A stretch of 64,000 nucleotides of DNA from JALORV01 sp963791235 (GTDB lineage Bacteria > Pseudomonadota > Gammaproteobacteria > Burkholderiales > Burkholderiaceae_F), in assembly GCA_963791235.1 (NCBI GenBank), contig CAWBRW010000024.1:3542-67541 (forward strand), written 5' to 3'. The notes under the pieces were generated by a model. That model made no database searches, was not told the DNA's origin, and worked only from the letters and a program-made list of their open reading frames with translations. Each line of letters opens with the position of its first letter. Positions within the stretch are counted from its first letter, which is position 1. Shown here one piece after another: positions 23,439 to 32,641 of this stretch. A program made the position numbers and the translations under genes.

Positions 23439-24665
23439 TTGCCGCATCTTGTAGACACGACGATGTTCTGGAGTCGGTCCGGAGGCGGTGTCGCGCGCTA
23501 CCTGCGTGACAAACACCGTTGGGCAGCAACATGGGCCGGCTGGCGCACGAGCCGCGTCGTGCCGGGTGAATGCAATCCGCCGGATCGGCGCGTTAGCGGG
23601 GTGCGACTGCCGGCCAGCGGAGGGTATCGATTTCCACTGCAGCGCCACGAGGCCGCACGCGCCATTGCCGCCCTTGAACCGGACCTGATTGAAGTCGGCG
23701 ACCCGTTCGTGCTGGCCTGGGCGGCTCTCGACGCAGGCGAGATCTGCGCTGTTCCGACTGCGGCCTTCTGCCATTCCAATGTCGTCGAGCAGGCCAGCCG
23801 CTTTGGGCGCTGGGCGCGCCGTTCGACACAGCGATACTTGCGCCGTCTGTATGGTCAGTACGACATGGTGTTTGCTGCGAGCCGCTGGATGGTCGGGGAG
23901 GCGCGCGACCTCGGCCTCGACAACGTCGTGCATCAGCCGCTCGGCGTGGACCTCAAGCGTTTCCATCCGTCGAAGCGCAGCGCGCAGTGGCGGCGTCGGC
24001 CTCGGGATTCCAGAGCACATGGTCGTGCTGCTCTACGTCGGCCGCTTTGCACCGGAAAAGAACCTGCACATCCTCGGCGAGACCGTCGATCGCCTGGGCC
24101 GCGACTACGTGCTTGTCGTGCAGGGCGCGGGACCGTGTCCACCGCACGGCGAGCGCGTCGTGCGGCTGCCGTATTGCAGCCACCCCGACACCATTGCCCA
24201 GGCACTCGCGAGCGCCGACGTGTTCGTGCATGCGGGCACGCGCGAAACATTCGGCCTGGCGCCGCTCGAGGCCCTCGCGTGCGGCACGCCGGTCGTGCTG
24301 CCGGCGCGAGCAGGCTTCCTGGACCTTATCGATGCAGCGCGCTGTCAGTGGGTGCCGGCGCAGGCACGGCGCAGTTGCTGGCCGAAGCAGTTCGTTCACT
24401 GCGAACGACTGAGCCTGCCGAGCAGCGGGCGCAGGCGCGGATCGCTGCCGAAGCCTTTGGCCTCGACCGCTCGTTCGCGCGGCTCTTCGAACGCTACGCC
24501 GCCCTGCTGCGCATGAATCCGCGCACCGGCGAGTCGAACCGGGAGGCTGCACCTTGCCTGACGCGCGCTACCTCTGCGTCTCGCTCCATGATGTCGCGCC
24601 CGCGACCTGGCGATCGTGCGAGCGCGTGCTGGCGGCCGTGCGCGAAGTCGCGGACATCCCGCTGA
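23439..24665 (+). CDS. GT4-family glycosyltransferase (two frameshifts)
   Basis: A GT-B fold glycosyltransferase. The N-terminal half holds 'LVDTTMFWSRSGGGVARYLRDKHRW', 'LEPDLIEVGDPFVLAWAALDAG' and 'VFAASRWMVGEARDLGLDNVVHQPLGVDLKRFHPS'. The C-terminal half, in another frame after a shift near 23985, has 'VLLYVGRFAPEKNLHILGETVDRLG' and the donor-binding 'VFVHAGTRETFGLAPLEALACGTPVVLPA'. After a second shift near 24355 the first frame resumes ('GTAQLLAEAVRSL', 'AFGLDRSFARLFERYAALL'). The last 110 bases overlap the next gene and are probably not real coding. It likely acts on a lipid or exopolysaccharide acceptor; the pairing with DUF2334 is typical. Confidence 0.82.
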   Translation: MPHLVDTTMFWSRSGGGVARYLRDKHRWAATWAGWRTSRVVPGECNPPDRRVSGVRLPASGGYRFPLQRHEAARAIAALEPDLIEVGDPFVLAWAALDAGEICAVPTAAFCHSNVVEQASRFGRWARRSTQRYLRRLYGQYDMVFAASRWMVGEARDLGLDNVVHQPLGVDLKRFHPSKRSAQWRRRPRDSRAHGRAALRRPLCTGKEPAHPRRDRRSPGPRLRACRAGRGTVSTARRARRAAAVLQPPRHHCPGTRERRRVRACGHARNIRPGAARGPRVRHAGRAAGASRLPGPYRCSALSVGAGAGTAQLLAEAVRSLRTTEPAEQRAQARIAAEAFGLDRSFARLFERYAALLRMNPRTGESNREAAPCLTRATSASRSMMSRPRPGDRASACWRPCAKSRTSR

Positions 24666-25372
24666 CGCTGCTCGTGGTTCCGGCGTACTGGGGAGAGTGT
24701 TCCGCCATGGCGCCTGGTTTCGAGGCCGCGATGACCGAGCAGCTCGGGCGCGGACACGAGCTTGCGCTGCACGGTTACTTCCATCGCGACCTGGGAGCAC
24801 CGTCCTCGGCATTCGACTGGCTGCGCCGCCGGATCTATACCGCTGGCGAAGGCGAGTTCTGGGCGCTGACAGAACAGGAGGCGGCCGAGCGATTGTTGCT
24901 CGGTCAGCGCTGGTTCCGTGCGAACCGCTGGCCACTCGCCGGCTTCGTGCCACCGGCCTGGCTGCTCGGACCGGAGAGCTGGAAGGCAGTGCGTCGCGCG
25001 TCGGATCTCCAGTACGTGACGACCTTCACGCACATTCACGACTTGCGTTCCGGGCAGGCGCTGCGTGCTCCCTGTCTGGCGCTGAGCGCGCGCGCTCCGT
25101 GGCGGCGAACCGCGTCGCGGCTCTGGGCCGCTTTGGCCCTGCGCCACACGAATGCGCCGCTCGTGCGGCTGGCGCTTCATCCCGAGGACGCGTCTTACCC
25201 TGCGTTGTGCCGGAGTTGGCAGAAGCGGCTCGGGCAGCTCCTTGAGGAACGCCAGCCGGTCACGAAGGCCGAGTTTGTGCGGAGCGCCTTCGCCCACGAG
25301 CTCCACAGAGACCACACCGACGCGGTCGTACAAGTGCGCCGTTCCGCTCTGGCGACGGGTTCGAGCCGCTGA
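24554..25372 (+). CDS. DUF2334 polysaccharide deacetylase-like protein
   Basis: A 272-residue carbohydrate-esterase-4-like protein. Family marks are 'YLCVSLHDVAPATWRSCERVL' with the H-D-V-A-P metal motif near the start, 'LLVVPAYWGE', 'GHELALHGYFHRD' with a second histidine cluster, and 'FVPPAWLLGPESW'. The TTG at 24554 is used because the first motif begins eight codons later. It follows the glycosyltransferase with overlap, in one operon. The product would deacetylate or otherwise modify a polymer or glycolipid made by the neighbouring transferases. A strong terminator follows. Confidence 0.85.
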   Translation: MPDARYLCVSLHDVAPATWRSCERVLAAVREVADIPLTLLVVPAYWGECSAMAPGFEAAMTEQLGRGHELALHGYFHRDLGAPSSAFDWLRRRIYTAGEGEFWALTEQEAAERLLLGQRWFRANRWPLAGFVPPAWLLGPESWKAVRRASDLQYVTTFTHIHDLRSGQALRAPCLALSARAPWRRTASRLWAALALRHTNAPLVRLALHPEDASYPALCRSWQKRLGQLLEERQPVTKAEFVRSAFAHELHRDHTDAVVQVRRSALATGSSR

Positions 25373-25571
25373 GCGGCAAACGATGCTGCAAAGATTGCCA
25401 GGAAACGGGCGAATGGCTGCCTTTTGCCTGAGAAATGCCCTGTCACAACCCGTAAAGCCAGATGGCATGCGGTTTGCTTACTTGACGGGTGCAACCGACC
25501 GTCCTGGAACGCAGGTTGTTCGGTGCCGGACCCTTCCCCCCTTCCCTCCCCACGAAGTCGGCACCGGTTTA

Positions 25572-25603
25572 AAGGCCCCGCATCTGCGGGGCCTTTTTTT
25601 TCG
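25572..25603 (+). terminator. Strong rho-independent terminator
   Basis: AAGGCCCCGCA pairs with TGCGGGGCCTT around a two-base loop and is followed by eight T. It ends the GT4-DUF2334 operon about 200 bases after its stop and separates it from the convergent PAP2 gene. The gap 25373-25672 holds nothing else. Confidence 0.9.
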
Positions 25604-25672
25604 AACGCATCCGGAGACCGAAAGCGAAGCAACGCAACATTTAGATCCCGCGCTGGACGCGCGCTGCGGCAG

Positions 25673-26203
25673 CTAGAAAAGCGCCAGGAATACTGATGCG
25701 CTGACCACGCCAATGGCGGCGCCGGCCGCAACGTCGCTGGGGTAGTGCAGTCCCAGCGCAACGCGGGAGACTGCGATCAACGCCGCCGTCGGTATCAGCA
25801 GCCATGCCGCGGCCGGAAAGTAGTAGATGAGCATCACGCTGAATGCGCAGGTGTGCAGCGCGTGGCCTGACGGAAAGCTGAACTGATCGAGCGCGCGTCC
25901 GCGGGCGCGAATGTCCGGGCACTTGACGTAGGGCCGCGCGCGGCCGATGCGGGACTTCAGCCACAGGTACAGCGTCAGGTTCAAGGCGCCGACCATCACC
26001 ATCTGTGCCGCAACGTCCCGCCCGTGCGTGCCGCCGGCGAGAGCAAGCAGCATGATCGCGCCGTACCAGAGGAAGCCGTCTCCCAACCAGCTGACGGCAC
26101 GCAGCAACGTGATCACCGCGTCTTGGTGCGCCGCCCGATGGACCCGTTCGGCCCAGCGGCGGTCACGTTCTGCCCAGACGGCACGGTAGACGTCAGGCGG
26201 CAT
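25673..26203 (-). CDS. PAP2-family membrane phosphatase
   Basis: A 176-residue protein with about five transmembrane helices and the three acid-phosphatase motifs: 'LKSRIGRARPY' (K-x6-R-P), 'FPSGHALH' (P-S-G-H) and 'SRVALGLHYPSDV' (S-R-x5-H-x3-D). It would dephosphorylate a lipid phosphate such as undecaprenyl pyrophosphate or phosphatidate at the outer face of the inner membrane. It overlaps the upstream GT4 gene end by 11 bases, so the two are one operon. Confidence 0.88.
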   Translation of the reverse strand: MPPDVYRAVWAERDRRWAERVHRAAHQDAVITLLRAVSWLGDGFLWYGAIMLLALAGGTHGRDVAAQMVMVGALNLTLYLWLKSRIGRARPYVKCPDIRARGRALDQFSFPSGHALHTCAFSVMLIYYFPAAAWLLIPTAALIAVSRVALGLHYPSDVAAGAAIGVVSASVFLALF

Positions 26204-27352
26204 AGGCGGGTTGGCCGAGTGGCGCCGATCGGCGCAGCGCCATCAGGCGCTCCTCGAAGCGGCTGAGGACGCTGTCCCAGGAGGATGCCAACGCGGCTTG
26301 CCGCGCCAGCGTTCGGACGACCTGCAGGCGCGGCAGTTCGGCCACAGCGCGGCACCCGAGTTGCACGAACTCTTCGGCATTGCCGCCGTCGACGACGAAG
26401 CCGTTGACGCGATGCGTGATGTGCACCGATGCCGCTCCGCGATTGAAGGCGACAACGACCAGACCGGAGGCCAGCGCTTCCAGCGTCACATTGCCGAACG
26501 TTTCGGTCAGGCTGGGGAAAAGGAACACATCGGCTGACGCGTAGTGCTCGGCGAGCGCGTCACCCCGCAATTGCCCGACGAAGTGCACCGCGGGGCCCGC
26601 ATCGCGTTCGAGACTGCGACGCAGCGGTCCCTCGCCGATGACCACCAACCGTGCTCGCGGCGTCTGCGCCTGAATCGCTGAAAAGGCACGCATGGCCAGC
26701 GGCAGGTTCTTTTCCGCCGCGAGCCGTCCGACGTGCAGCACGACCGGGTCCTCCGGTACCGCACCCCATGCCCGCCGCAGCGCTTCGTTGCGACGGAAAG
26801 GCGCAAAGCGCGTCGGCGTCGACGCCCGCGGCCCAGCACGTCGACCCGGCCATAGGACCGCGCCTGCAACTCCGTCGGCCAGCGCGGTGGTTGGCGCAAA
26901 GGTCAGGTCGGTCGCGTTATGAAAGCGGCGCAAGTACGCATCGACGACTCCGCGCATGAAACCGAAGCCGTAGTAGTCGCTGTACAGGTCGAAGTGCGTG
27001 CGCAGATCCGAGGTGACCGGAAGTCCCAAGCGAGCGTCCGGCACGGCATGCGGCCCAGCCGAGCGGACCCTCGGTGGCGACATGAATGAGTTCCGGGCGA
27101 AGCTCGTCGCCAGCGACGCCGCAGCGCGCTGACACTTGGCAACCCGACGCGCAGCGCGCGGTACATCGGCAAGGCGAATCCCGGCGCTCGCCATTCGTCC
27201 GTGCCGTCGTACGGAGGTTCGTGGTTCTGGCGTGGACGCACGAGGTGCACGTGATGACCACGGGCACGCAGCCATTCGACGGCGCGCGCGACCGTCCCGG
27301 CGACACCGTTCAGTTCGGGAGGATAGGTTTCGGTGACGTAGGCGAGGCGCAC
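26193..27352 (-). CDS. GT4-family glycosyltransferase (several frameshifts)
   Basis: The N-terminus 'MRLAYVTETYPPELNGVAGTVARAVEWLRARGHHVHLVRPRQ' is typical of GT4 enzymes related to GtfA/MgtA. Then come 'HVATEGPLGWAACRAGRSLG', 'LPVTSDLRTHFDLYSDYYGFGFMRGVVDAYLRRFHNATDLTFAPTT', 'ARSYGRVDVLGRGVDAD', 'VVLHVGRLAAEKNLPLAMRAF' and 'VFLFPSLTETFGNVTLEALASGLVVVAFNRGA'. These lie in all three frames, with shifts near 27110, 27040 and at least two in 26810-26890. The downstream PAP2 phosphatase supports a glycolipid role. A sigma-54-like match (27365-27380) would leave almost no leader and is doubtful. Confidence 0.82.
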
Positions 27353-27459
27353 AACTCAGCTCGAGGCAACAACGATGCCCGACCGCGCACGGCGCTGTCC
27401 TGGATCTCGGCACGCCGGCCCAACACGCGTGCTCGCTTAAACCGTGAGGGATACCACTG

Positions 27460-28023
27460 TCAGGCGAAGGCCAAAGCCCCAGCTGAGCGCCTGCGCAGCG
27501 TGCGGTGCAAACGCATGGGAAGAGCGTCCGTCGCCCAAGCGCAGGGTAGCGAGCCGCGCGGCGCGACGCCCTTTTCAGCGCGCCTCGCGGTGAACCTGCC
27601 GATCACTCCCCTTGCCCCGCCTTCCTTCGCCGCAACCTCCTGCGAAAGCTGCCTCGCCTTCTGCTCGTCGTTCGTGTGCAGTGCATGGAAACTCCTTCTG
27701 CAACGGCGGTCGAGCCTTCGTCGGCGAGAAGCTCGAGTTCGACGAGCGCGTTGCGCGCATGGGCGCCCGCACGGATCAGCTCGTCGAGCTTCAGGTGAAT
27801 CGCCTCGGCGTCGCGGTTCTGGGTGTTCTGGATCAGGAACACCATCAGGAAGGTGACGATGGTGGTGCCGGTGTTGATGACGAGCTGCCAGGTGTCGGAG
27901 TAGCCGAACAGCGGCCCGGTGACCACCCAGACGAGCACCACCGCCACCGCGAGGATGAAGGCCCACGCTGAGCCGACCGTTTGCGAAGCGTGCTGAGCGA
28001 ACGCACAGGAAGAGCTCCTGCAT
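27460..28023 (-). CDS. Low-affinity iron permease family protein (frameshifted)
   Basis: The core is unmistakable: 'FAQHASQTVGSAWAFILAVAVVLVWVVTGPLFGYSDTWQLVINTGTTIVTFLMVFLIQNTQNRDAEAIHLKLDELIRAG', with two transmembrane helices and the conserved N-T-x-T-T-(I/V)-x-T-F-L-M-V-F-L-I-Q and D-x-x-A-(I/L)-x-x-K-L-D-E-L segments. It is preceded by 'MQELFL' in another frame (shift near 28000) and continues after a shift near 27700 as 'FHALHTNDEQKARQLSQEVAAKEGGARG'. The family is named after yeast Fet4, but bacterial members have no proven transport role. Confidence 0.78.
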   Translation of the reverse strand: MQELFLCVRSARFANGRLSVGLHPRGGGGARLGGHRAAVRLLRHLAARHQHRHHHRHLPDGVPDPEHPEPRRRGDSPEARRADPCGRPCAQRARRTRASRRRRLDRRCRRSFHALHTNDEQKARQLSQEVAAKEGGARGVIGRFTARRAEKGVAPRGSLPCAWATDALPMRLHRTLRRRSAGALAFA

Positions 28024-28198
28024 GTGTTCTCGCATCCTCGAGCGTTGGACAGACCGGCATGGTGGCGCGGTCTCCGCTTGCGCAGCCAGAGAGCCGCGCT
28101 GTCGATTGGCGCGCGGCTCGCCGGCGACCGAAAGCACCTCCGGCGTCGGCCGCCGGTCAGCCGGTTGACGAAGGAGCCCGCAAAATTGAGACCATGCA

Positions 28199-28214
28199 AG
28201 CAACCTGCACGCCG
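28199..28214 (-). promoter_or_regulatory. Possible sigma-54 promoter for the iron permease gene
   Basis: CGGCGTG-CAGG-TTGCT fits the -24/-12 pattern with a perfect -12 box. The leader would be about 165 bases, longer than at the other sites, so support is weaker. Confidence 0.4.
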
Positions 28215-28221
28215 AGGGCTA

Positions 28222-29532
28222 TCAGAGCAGAAATTCGAGCCGCCGCGCCATCCACTCACCGATGCGCGCCGTCCAGCCGCGGCGCAGCCAGCGTTCCAGC
28301 GTCAGTTCTTCGCTTTCAGCGATGTCCGCTTCGAACATCTCCTGGAAGCGCCGCCCGACGTCGCTGTCGACAATGACAACGTTCGCTTCGGCGTTGTGCA
28401 GCAGGCTGCGCCAGTCCATGTTGCTCGATCCGACCGTGACCCAGACACCGTCGATCAGGGCTGTCTTCGCGTGAAGTATCGCGTTGTGACGCTCGAAGAT
28501 GCGTACGCCCGCCTGCAGCAGTCGTCCGTACTTCGATCGGCCTGCGGCCAGTGGTGCCCAGGCATCGCTGACCCCGGGAAGTGCGAGCCGCACTTCGACG
28601 CCGCGCTGCGCCGCTTCGACCAGCGCACGAACGATTCGCCGCGTCGGCACGAAGTACGCCGACGTGATGCAGACGCTGCGTTCTGCACCGCGTATCGCGG
28701 CCAGCAGCGCGCGATACAGCGGGTTCCGCCGACGCCCGGCGGCGCACGCGGCGACGGCGACGCCATGGTCGCCCGCACGCTGCAGCGGTGGAAAGTAAGC
28801 CGCTGGCTGCGGCGCCGAGTAGGCGCGTGAGTGCCAGTGATCGACGTAGAGACGCTGGAGATCGGCGACCACGGGGCCTTGGATACGCAGGTGCGTGTCG
28901 CGCCAGTGCAATGCCTGCTGGCTCCGTGCCGGCGGGGCCGAATACACGCTGCTGATATTTACGCCCCCGATGAAGGCTATGTTGCCGTCGACGATCAGCA
29001 GCTTGCGGTGGTCGCGCAGGTGAATGCTCCAGCGAATCGGGTGGCGCAGCGGGTTGATCGGATTGAACTCAAGCAACTGCACACCCGCTTCGCGCAACGA
29101 GTCGAAGTAGCGCGAAGGCGTGGTCCACGATCCAAACGCGTCGTAGATGACATTGACGCGTACACCTTCACTGCGTTTGAGAATCAACAGCTCACGCAGT
29201 TCGCTGCCGGGCCCGGCATCCTCGAGGATGTAGCTTTCGATGTTGACGTGATCGCGCGCGACCGCGATGGCGTCGAACATGGCGCGATGGGTCTGCTCTC
29301 CGTCGACGAGGACTTCGGCGAGGTTGCCCGGGACGAGCGATCGACCCAGTGCGCGATGAAGCAGGCGCGCGTGGCGCCGCTCGGCATCCCGCAGCGCGGA
29401 GTCAGGTCGGTTTGCGGGAGGTGGGCGGCGCGCCCGGACATCGAAGAGGCGGCGCAGCCAGCGGATGGGCGCCGCTGTGCCGGGTGCCGTGCGCCTGAAG
29501 GCGAGCGCCCGCGCTTCGGCGCCTTCGTTCAT
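28222..29532 (-). CDS. Cardiolipin synthase / phospholipase D family protein
   Basis: A 436-residue protein with two HKD active sites: 'HLRDHRKLLIVDG' (His175, Lys177) and 'NAILHAKTALIDGVWVTVGSSN' (His354, Lys356). Between them are 'GSELRELLILKRSEGVRVNVIYDAFGSW' and 'SVCITSAYFVPTRRIVRALVEAAQRGVEVRLALPG', as in ClsB-type synthases without N-terminal membrane helices. It would join phosphatidyl groups to make cardiolipin at the inner membrane. ATG 29532 was chosen since conserved sequence follows and the longer frame does not look coding. Confidence 0.88.
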   Translation of the reverse strand: MNEGAEARALAFRRTAPGTAAPIRWLRRLFDVRARRPPPANRPDSALRDAERRHARLLHRALGRSLVPGNLAEVLVDGEQTHRAMFDAIAVARDHVNIESYILEDAGPGSELRELLILKRSEGVRVNVIYDAFGSWTTPSRYFDSLREAGVQLLEFNPINPLRHPIRWSIHLRDHRKLLIVDGNIAFIGGVNISSVYSAPPARSQQALHWRDTHLRIQGPVVADLQRLYVDHWHSRAYSAPQPAAYFPPLQRAGDHGVAVAACAAGRRRNPLYRALLAAIRGAERSVCITSAYFVPTRRIVRALVEAAQRGVEVRLALPGVSDAWAPLAAGRSKYGRLLQAGVRIFERHNAILHAKTALIDGVWVTVGSSNMDWRSLLHNAEANVVIVDSDVGRRFQEMFEADIAESEELTLERWLRRGWTARIGEWMARRLEFLL

Positions 29533-29738
29533 CGACTCTTCGTCTTCCTGCGCAACAGCGTCGCGGCAGGCCGCTGCCGCTGCGCTGCCGGCCGGGAGTT
29601 CATAGTGGATTCGCTGCTGCGCTTGCCCTGCACCGCGGTATTCCGTTCGAGCGCGTCTTCGAGCGTGCGGGCAGAAGCGCCGCCGCTGCTGGACGACGGA
29701 GTCGCTGGGAAAGGCCACTTCCGGCGTGCGACCATCGC

Positions 29739-29921
29739 CTACTCCGATCGTGATCTGTGCGTTACTCGCACGCGCAGGCGCCGGGTCCCCGTGCTGAGCC
29801 GGACTGTCGGATGCGGCTCCACGTCGTCCGGCAAGCGCCCCGGGTGGTCCAGCGGCTGCCGGCTCGGTTTGTCGACCACGACGCGCGGGATGACTGCGGG
29901 CTCGGTAGGTGTCCTGCTCAT
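29739..29921 (-). CDS. 60-residue hypothetical protein
   Basis: ATG 29921, preceded by GAGGCTGAGGCG, opens a frame of 60 codons rich in arginine and proline (MSRTPTEPAVIPRVVVDKPS). No family recognised. It is favoured over an opposite-strand lipoprotein-like frame because a sigma-54 match lies 74 bases upstream and the cardiolipin synthase gene lies downstream on the same strand. Confidence 0.35.
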   Translation of the reverse strand: MSRTPTEPAVIPRVVVDKPSRQPLDHPGRLPDDVEPHPTVRLSTGTRRLRVRVTHRSRSE

Positions 29922-30005
29922 CGCCTCAGCCTCGATTCTTTCGGGTTGTGAAGGATTCGGTCAGCCGCGCGTGCGGCCGCCTCCGGTTATCGGCTGACGA
30001 CATTT

Positions 30006-30021
30006 GGCAACCCCTATGCCC
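30006..30021 (-). promoter_or_regulatory. Sigma-54 (-24/-12) promoter ahead of the cardiolipin synthase unit
   Basis: GGGCATA-GGGG-TTGCC on the minus strand, with GG/GC spacing correct. The predicted start at about 29995 would read through the 60-residue frame into the cardiolipin synthase gene. Confidence 0.5.
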
Positions 30022-30135
30022 GACCCAGGTCACGACGAGGCTACCGGCGCTTCCCGCACGACTTGCTGTGGAGACACTGCGGAACTTCTGGTGTGCGGAG
30101 CCGAGAGAAGCCACAGTAACCAAGGGGCTACATCG

Positions 30136-31419
30136 TCATCGAGCCGTGATGTCGTGGGTGTCGAAAGCTGCCGGTGATGGCCGCAATGGCTGGGCACCGG
30201 AATCCGGTTGGGGTGCGCCTAGCGGGCGTACCGCCGCAGCGTGCATCGCGCGTGAACGACGACCGAGTCCGAGCAGGGAGCGTATGGGTCGGAGCTCCTC
30301 GCGTCCGCGATCGAGATAGGTCACCCAGCCGCGCAGCCGCTTCGATCGGCGTGCGAGGCTGCGCGTCGCCACGAGGCCAGGCACTGCGATGAACGCGCCT
30401 GCGATGCCCCACAACCATCCCGCGAACATCACCGCAAGGAATACGGCGAGTGGGGTCAGTTCGAGGCGCCGGCCGACCACCCACGGCGAGACGAGATTGC
30501 TTTCTACCAGGTTGATCGCGCCGAACGCGAGCGCTGGCATCAGCATCTCTCCGACGGTGTTGAAAGTGAGCGCGCCCGCCAGGAAGAGCGTCAGCAGCAC
30601 GACGAGCGGGCCGAGGTACGGAATGAAGCTCATGATCCCGGCCAGCGCGCCCCAGAGCACCGGATTCGGTAGGCCGATGAGCCAGCACGCCAGCCCGGTG
30701 GCGACCCCCACCCCGGCGTTGATGAGCGCCTGCGTCGCAAGAAAGGCAGCGATATCGCGCTGCGCGTCGCGCACCGCGCCGATCAGTGCGACCCGCGCCC
30801 TCCTGCGCGTGATGGCCTGCACGGTTCGACCGAGCAGCCAGCGTTCTGAGGCGAGCAGGAAGAACAGCAGGATCAATGTCGCGGCGACGAAGATGCCGGC
30901 CTCGCCGAGTTTCACCAGCAGCGTGCCGGTCAGCGCAACGCTCTCGCTGGCAATCTTTTCCTTGACCGGGTCCGGCGGAGTCGCCGTCGATGCCGCGCGC
31001 GCTGCGCTCGCACGCGTCGGCGCCGGCGTCGGGGCGAGAAACGGCACGTTGCGTCGCCATCCCTCGGCGCGATCGATGAGTTGCTGAATGCCCTGCGGAG
31101 CCTTCTCCCACCATTCGGCGGCCGGCGCGGCCAGTGTGGAGGCGAGCACGGCCACTCCCAGAACAAAGCTGCCGACGACGACTGCAGCTCCGAGCGGATC
31201 GGCGACTCCATAGCCGCGCAAGCGGCGCACCAGTGGCGAGAGGACGAACGTCAGGACCAGCGCGACCGCGATCGGCAGCAGAATCGCCTGCGCATAGCGC
31301 GCGAAGACGATCAGTACGATGGCCAGCAGCCCCTTGCTTGCGAGGGACGACAACGCCGGCGCGACGGGGGCGACTGGCTGATTCACCGACGGCGTGACCC
31401 GGTCACCGTGGTGCCGCAC
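30136..31419 (-). CDS. AI-2E family transporter (PerM/TqsA-like)
   Basis: A 427-residue inner-membrane protein with eight or so helices. Family marks include 'GLLAIVLIVFARYAQAILLPIAVALVLTFVLSPLVRRL', the long central region with 'EAGIFVAATLILLFFLLASERWLLGRTVQAITRR', 'LINAGVGVATGLACWLIGLPNPVLWGALAGIMSFIPYLGPLV' and 'LVSPWVVGRRLELTPLAVFLAVMFAGWLWGIAGAFIAVPG'. The last is the P-x-x-(V/I)-G-x-x-L-x-L-(N/T)-P motif. Members include exporters of AI-2, Na+/H+ antiporters and many of unknown cargo. The start is a GTG at 31419. It follows a 74-residue gene by 33 bases. Confidence 0.88.
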   Translation of the reverse strand: MRHHGDRVTPSVNQPVAPVAPALSSLASKGLLAIVLIVFARYAQAILLPIAVALVLTFVLSPLVRRLRGYGVADPLGAAVVVGSFVLGVAVLASTLAAPAAEWWEKAPQGIQQLIDRAEGWRRNVPFLAPTPAPTRASAARAASTATPPDPVKEKIASESVALTGTLLVKLGEAGIFVAATLILLFFLLASERWLLGRTVQAITRRRARVALIGAVRDAQRDIAAFLATQALINAGVGVATGLACWLIGLPNPVLWGALAGIMSFIPYLGPLVVLLTLFLAGALTFNTVGEMLMPALAFGAINLVESNLVSPWVVGRRLELTPLAVFLAVMFAGWLWGIAGAFIAVPGLVATRSLARRSKRLRGWVTYLDRGREELRPIRSLLGLGRRSRAMHAAAVRPLGAPQPDSGAQPLRPSPAAFDTHDITAR

Positions 31420-31452
31420 TGAAGATCAGTCGATCAGTCGCGTGCGCGCGGA

Positions 31453-31677
31453 TCATGGCGCCGCACCGGCGACGTCGGCACCGCGCATGCGTGATTCGAC
31501 TCGCACGCGTGCGGAGCGTTCGCGCAGCCCGGCCGTCGCCGCCACCTGGACAGCGCGCGCGCCGTCAGCCGGACGGGAAGCCGCCGGTGAGCCAGGCCGC
31601 GAGGTCATAACGCCGTGCAGCATGGACGCGCCAAGCGTCAGCAACGAGAGTGCGAGGATCTGCGCGGGCCCGATCAT
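31453..31677 (-). CDS. 74-residue hypothetical protein with N-terminal helix
   Basis: ATG 31677 follows AAGGG at a good distance. The product has one hydrophobic helix ('MIGPAQILALSLLTLGASML') and then an arginine/alanine-rich tail. It may be a signal-anchored membrane protein. It is in line with the AI-2E transporter gene downstream and divergent from yihY. No family recognised. Confidence 0.45.
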   Translation of the reverse strand: MIGPAQILALSLLTLGASMLHGVMTSRPGSPAASRPADGARAVQVAATAGLRERSARVRVESRMRGADVAGAAP

Positions 31678-31714
31678 GTGCACCCTTAGGCACGTTTCGT
31701 GCCCGGTCGGCGTT

Positions 31715-32614
31715 GTGATCGACGCCAAACCTTCCCTGACCCGACTGTTCCGACTCCCCAACGCGCTTTGGAGCGCGGTGGTCTCATGGGTCGACGATGG
31801 CGGTCCTCGCCTCGGTGCAACTGTAGCGTTCTACTCGTTATTTGCTCTGGCACCGCTGCTGGTCGTGGCAACTGCGGTGGCCGGTGCGGTGTTCGGCCTT
31901 GACGAGGTTCGCGGTCAGTTCATTGTGCAGATGAGCGGCCTCATCGGCGAGGACGCAGCGCACAGCCTTGGCAACATGATTTCCAGCGCGTGGAAACCCG
32001 AAACCGGACTCATGGCAGGCCTCCTCGGGATCGCAACGCTGCTGGCCGGCGCGACCGGCGTGCTGGTGGAACTGCGTAATGCACTGAACACGATGCTTCA
32101 TCTTCCGAACCGCAAGCGCTCGGCCATCAGAGCCTTCCTGCGTGCCCGGCTCGCCGCGCTTGCGCTGGTGCTGGGCTTCGGCTTCCTGCTGATCATCTCG
32201 CTGATGCTAAGCACGCTGCTCGCGACGCTGGGCGGCTGGCTGCCGGACCGTTATCCCGAGTTCAAGGTGCTGCTTGGCATCCTGGATGCCGTCATCTCGC
32301 TGGCCGTGCTCACCGCGGCCTTCGCGGCCATCGTGCGCTGGCTCCCGAGCGAGCCGCCGACGTGGCGCCTCGTCGGCATCAGTGCCGTTGCCAGCGCGGT
32401 GCTCTTCACGCTCGGGAAATACCTGGTGGGGCTCTACCTCGCCCGCGCAGCGTTCGTCAGCGCATACGGAGCAGCCGGTTCCCTCGCGGTCATCCTGGTC
32501 TGGATCTACTTCACCTCGCAGCTGATGCTGCTGGCCGTGGCGTTGGCGCGACAGTTCGAGATTGCCCCCCAGCGGCCGGCGGCGCAGCAACACCAGCCCG
32601 TGCCGGCGGCATAG
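31715..32614 (+). CDS. YihY/BrkB-family inner-membrane protein
   Basis: A protein of about 299 residues with six transmembrane helices. It shows the family pattern: 'WSAVVSWVDDGGPRLGATVAFYSLFALAPLLVVATAVAG', 'GATGVLVELRNALNTML', 'FLRARLAALALVLGFGFLLIISLML', 'GKYLVGLYLARAAFVSAYGAAGSLAVILVWIYFTSQLMLLAVALA'. The G-A-A-G-S-(L/V)-x-x-x-L-x-W-(I/V)-Y stretch is diagnostic. Formerly called ribonuclease BN; the function is not known, perhaps a transporter. GTG 31715 was chosen; ATG 31676 is also in frame. Confidence 0.85.
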   Translation: MIDAKPSLTRLFRLPNALWSAVVSWVDDGGPRLGATVAFYSLFALAPLLVVATAVAGAVFGLDEVRGQFIVQMSGLIGEDAAHSLGNMISSAWKPETGLMAGLLGIATLLAGATGVLVELRNALNTMLHLPNRKRSAIRAFLRARLAALALVLGFGFLLIISLMLSTLLATLGGWLPDRYPEFKVLLGILDAVISLAVLTAAFAAIVRWLPSEPPTWRLVGISAVASAVLFTLGKYLVGLYLARAAFVSAYGAAGSLAVILVWIYFTSQLMLLAVALARQFEIAPQRPAAQQHQPVPAA

Positions 32615-32641
32615 CCCAGCCCGCATTGGAAGCGTGCGCCT

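Noticed and set aside
27365..27380. GGGCATC-GTTG-TTGCC ahead of the second GT4 gene
   Set aside because: The predicted start lies two bases before the GTG, leaving no room for a ribosome site. Not counted among the island promoters.
29890..29997. 35-residue plus-strand frame with a lipobox (ASILSGC)
   Set aside because: No ribosome site, and it overlaps the opposite-strand 60-residue frame that has better context. Kept only as a possibility.
31688..31703. AGGCACG-TTTC-GTGCC, a sigma-54-like match between yihY and the 74-residue gene
   Set aside because: It is palindromic (GGCACG-TTT-CGTGCC) and in either direction would place the transcript start on the start codon itself, so a promoter role is unlikely unless yihY starts at GTG 31769.
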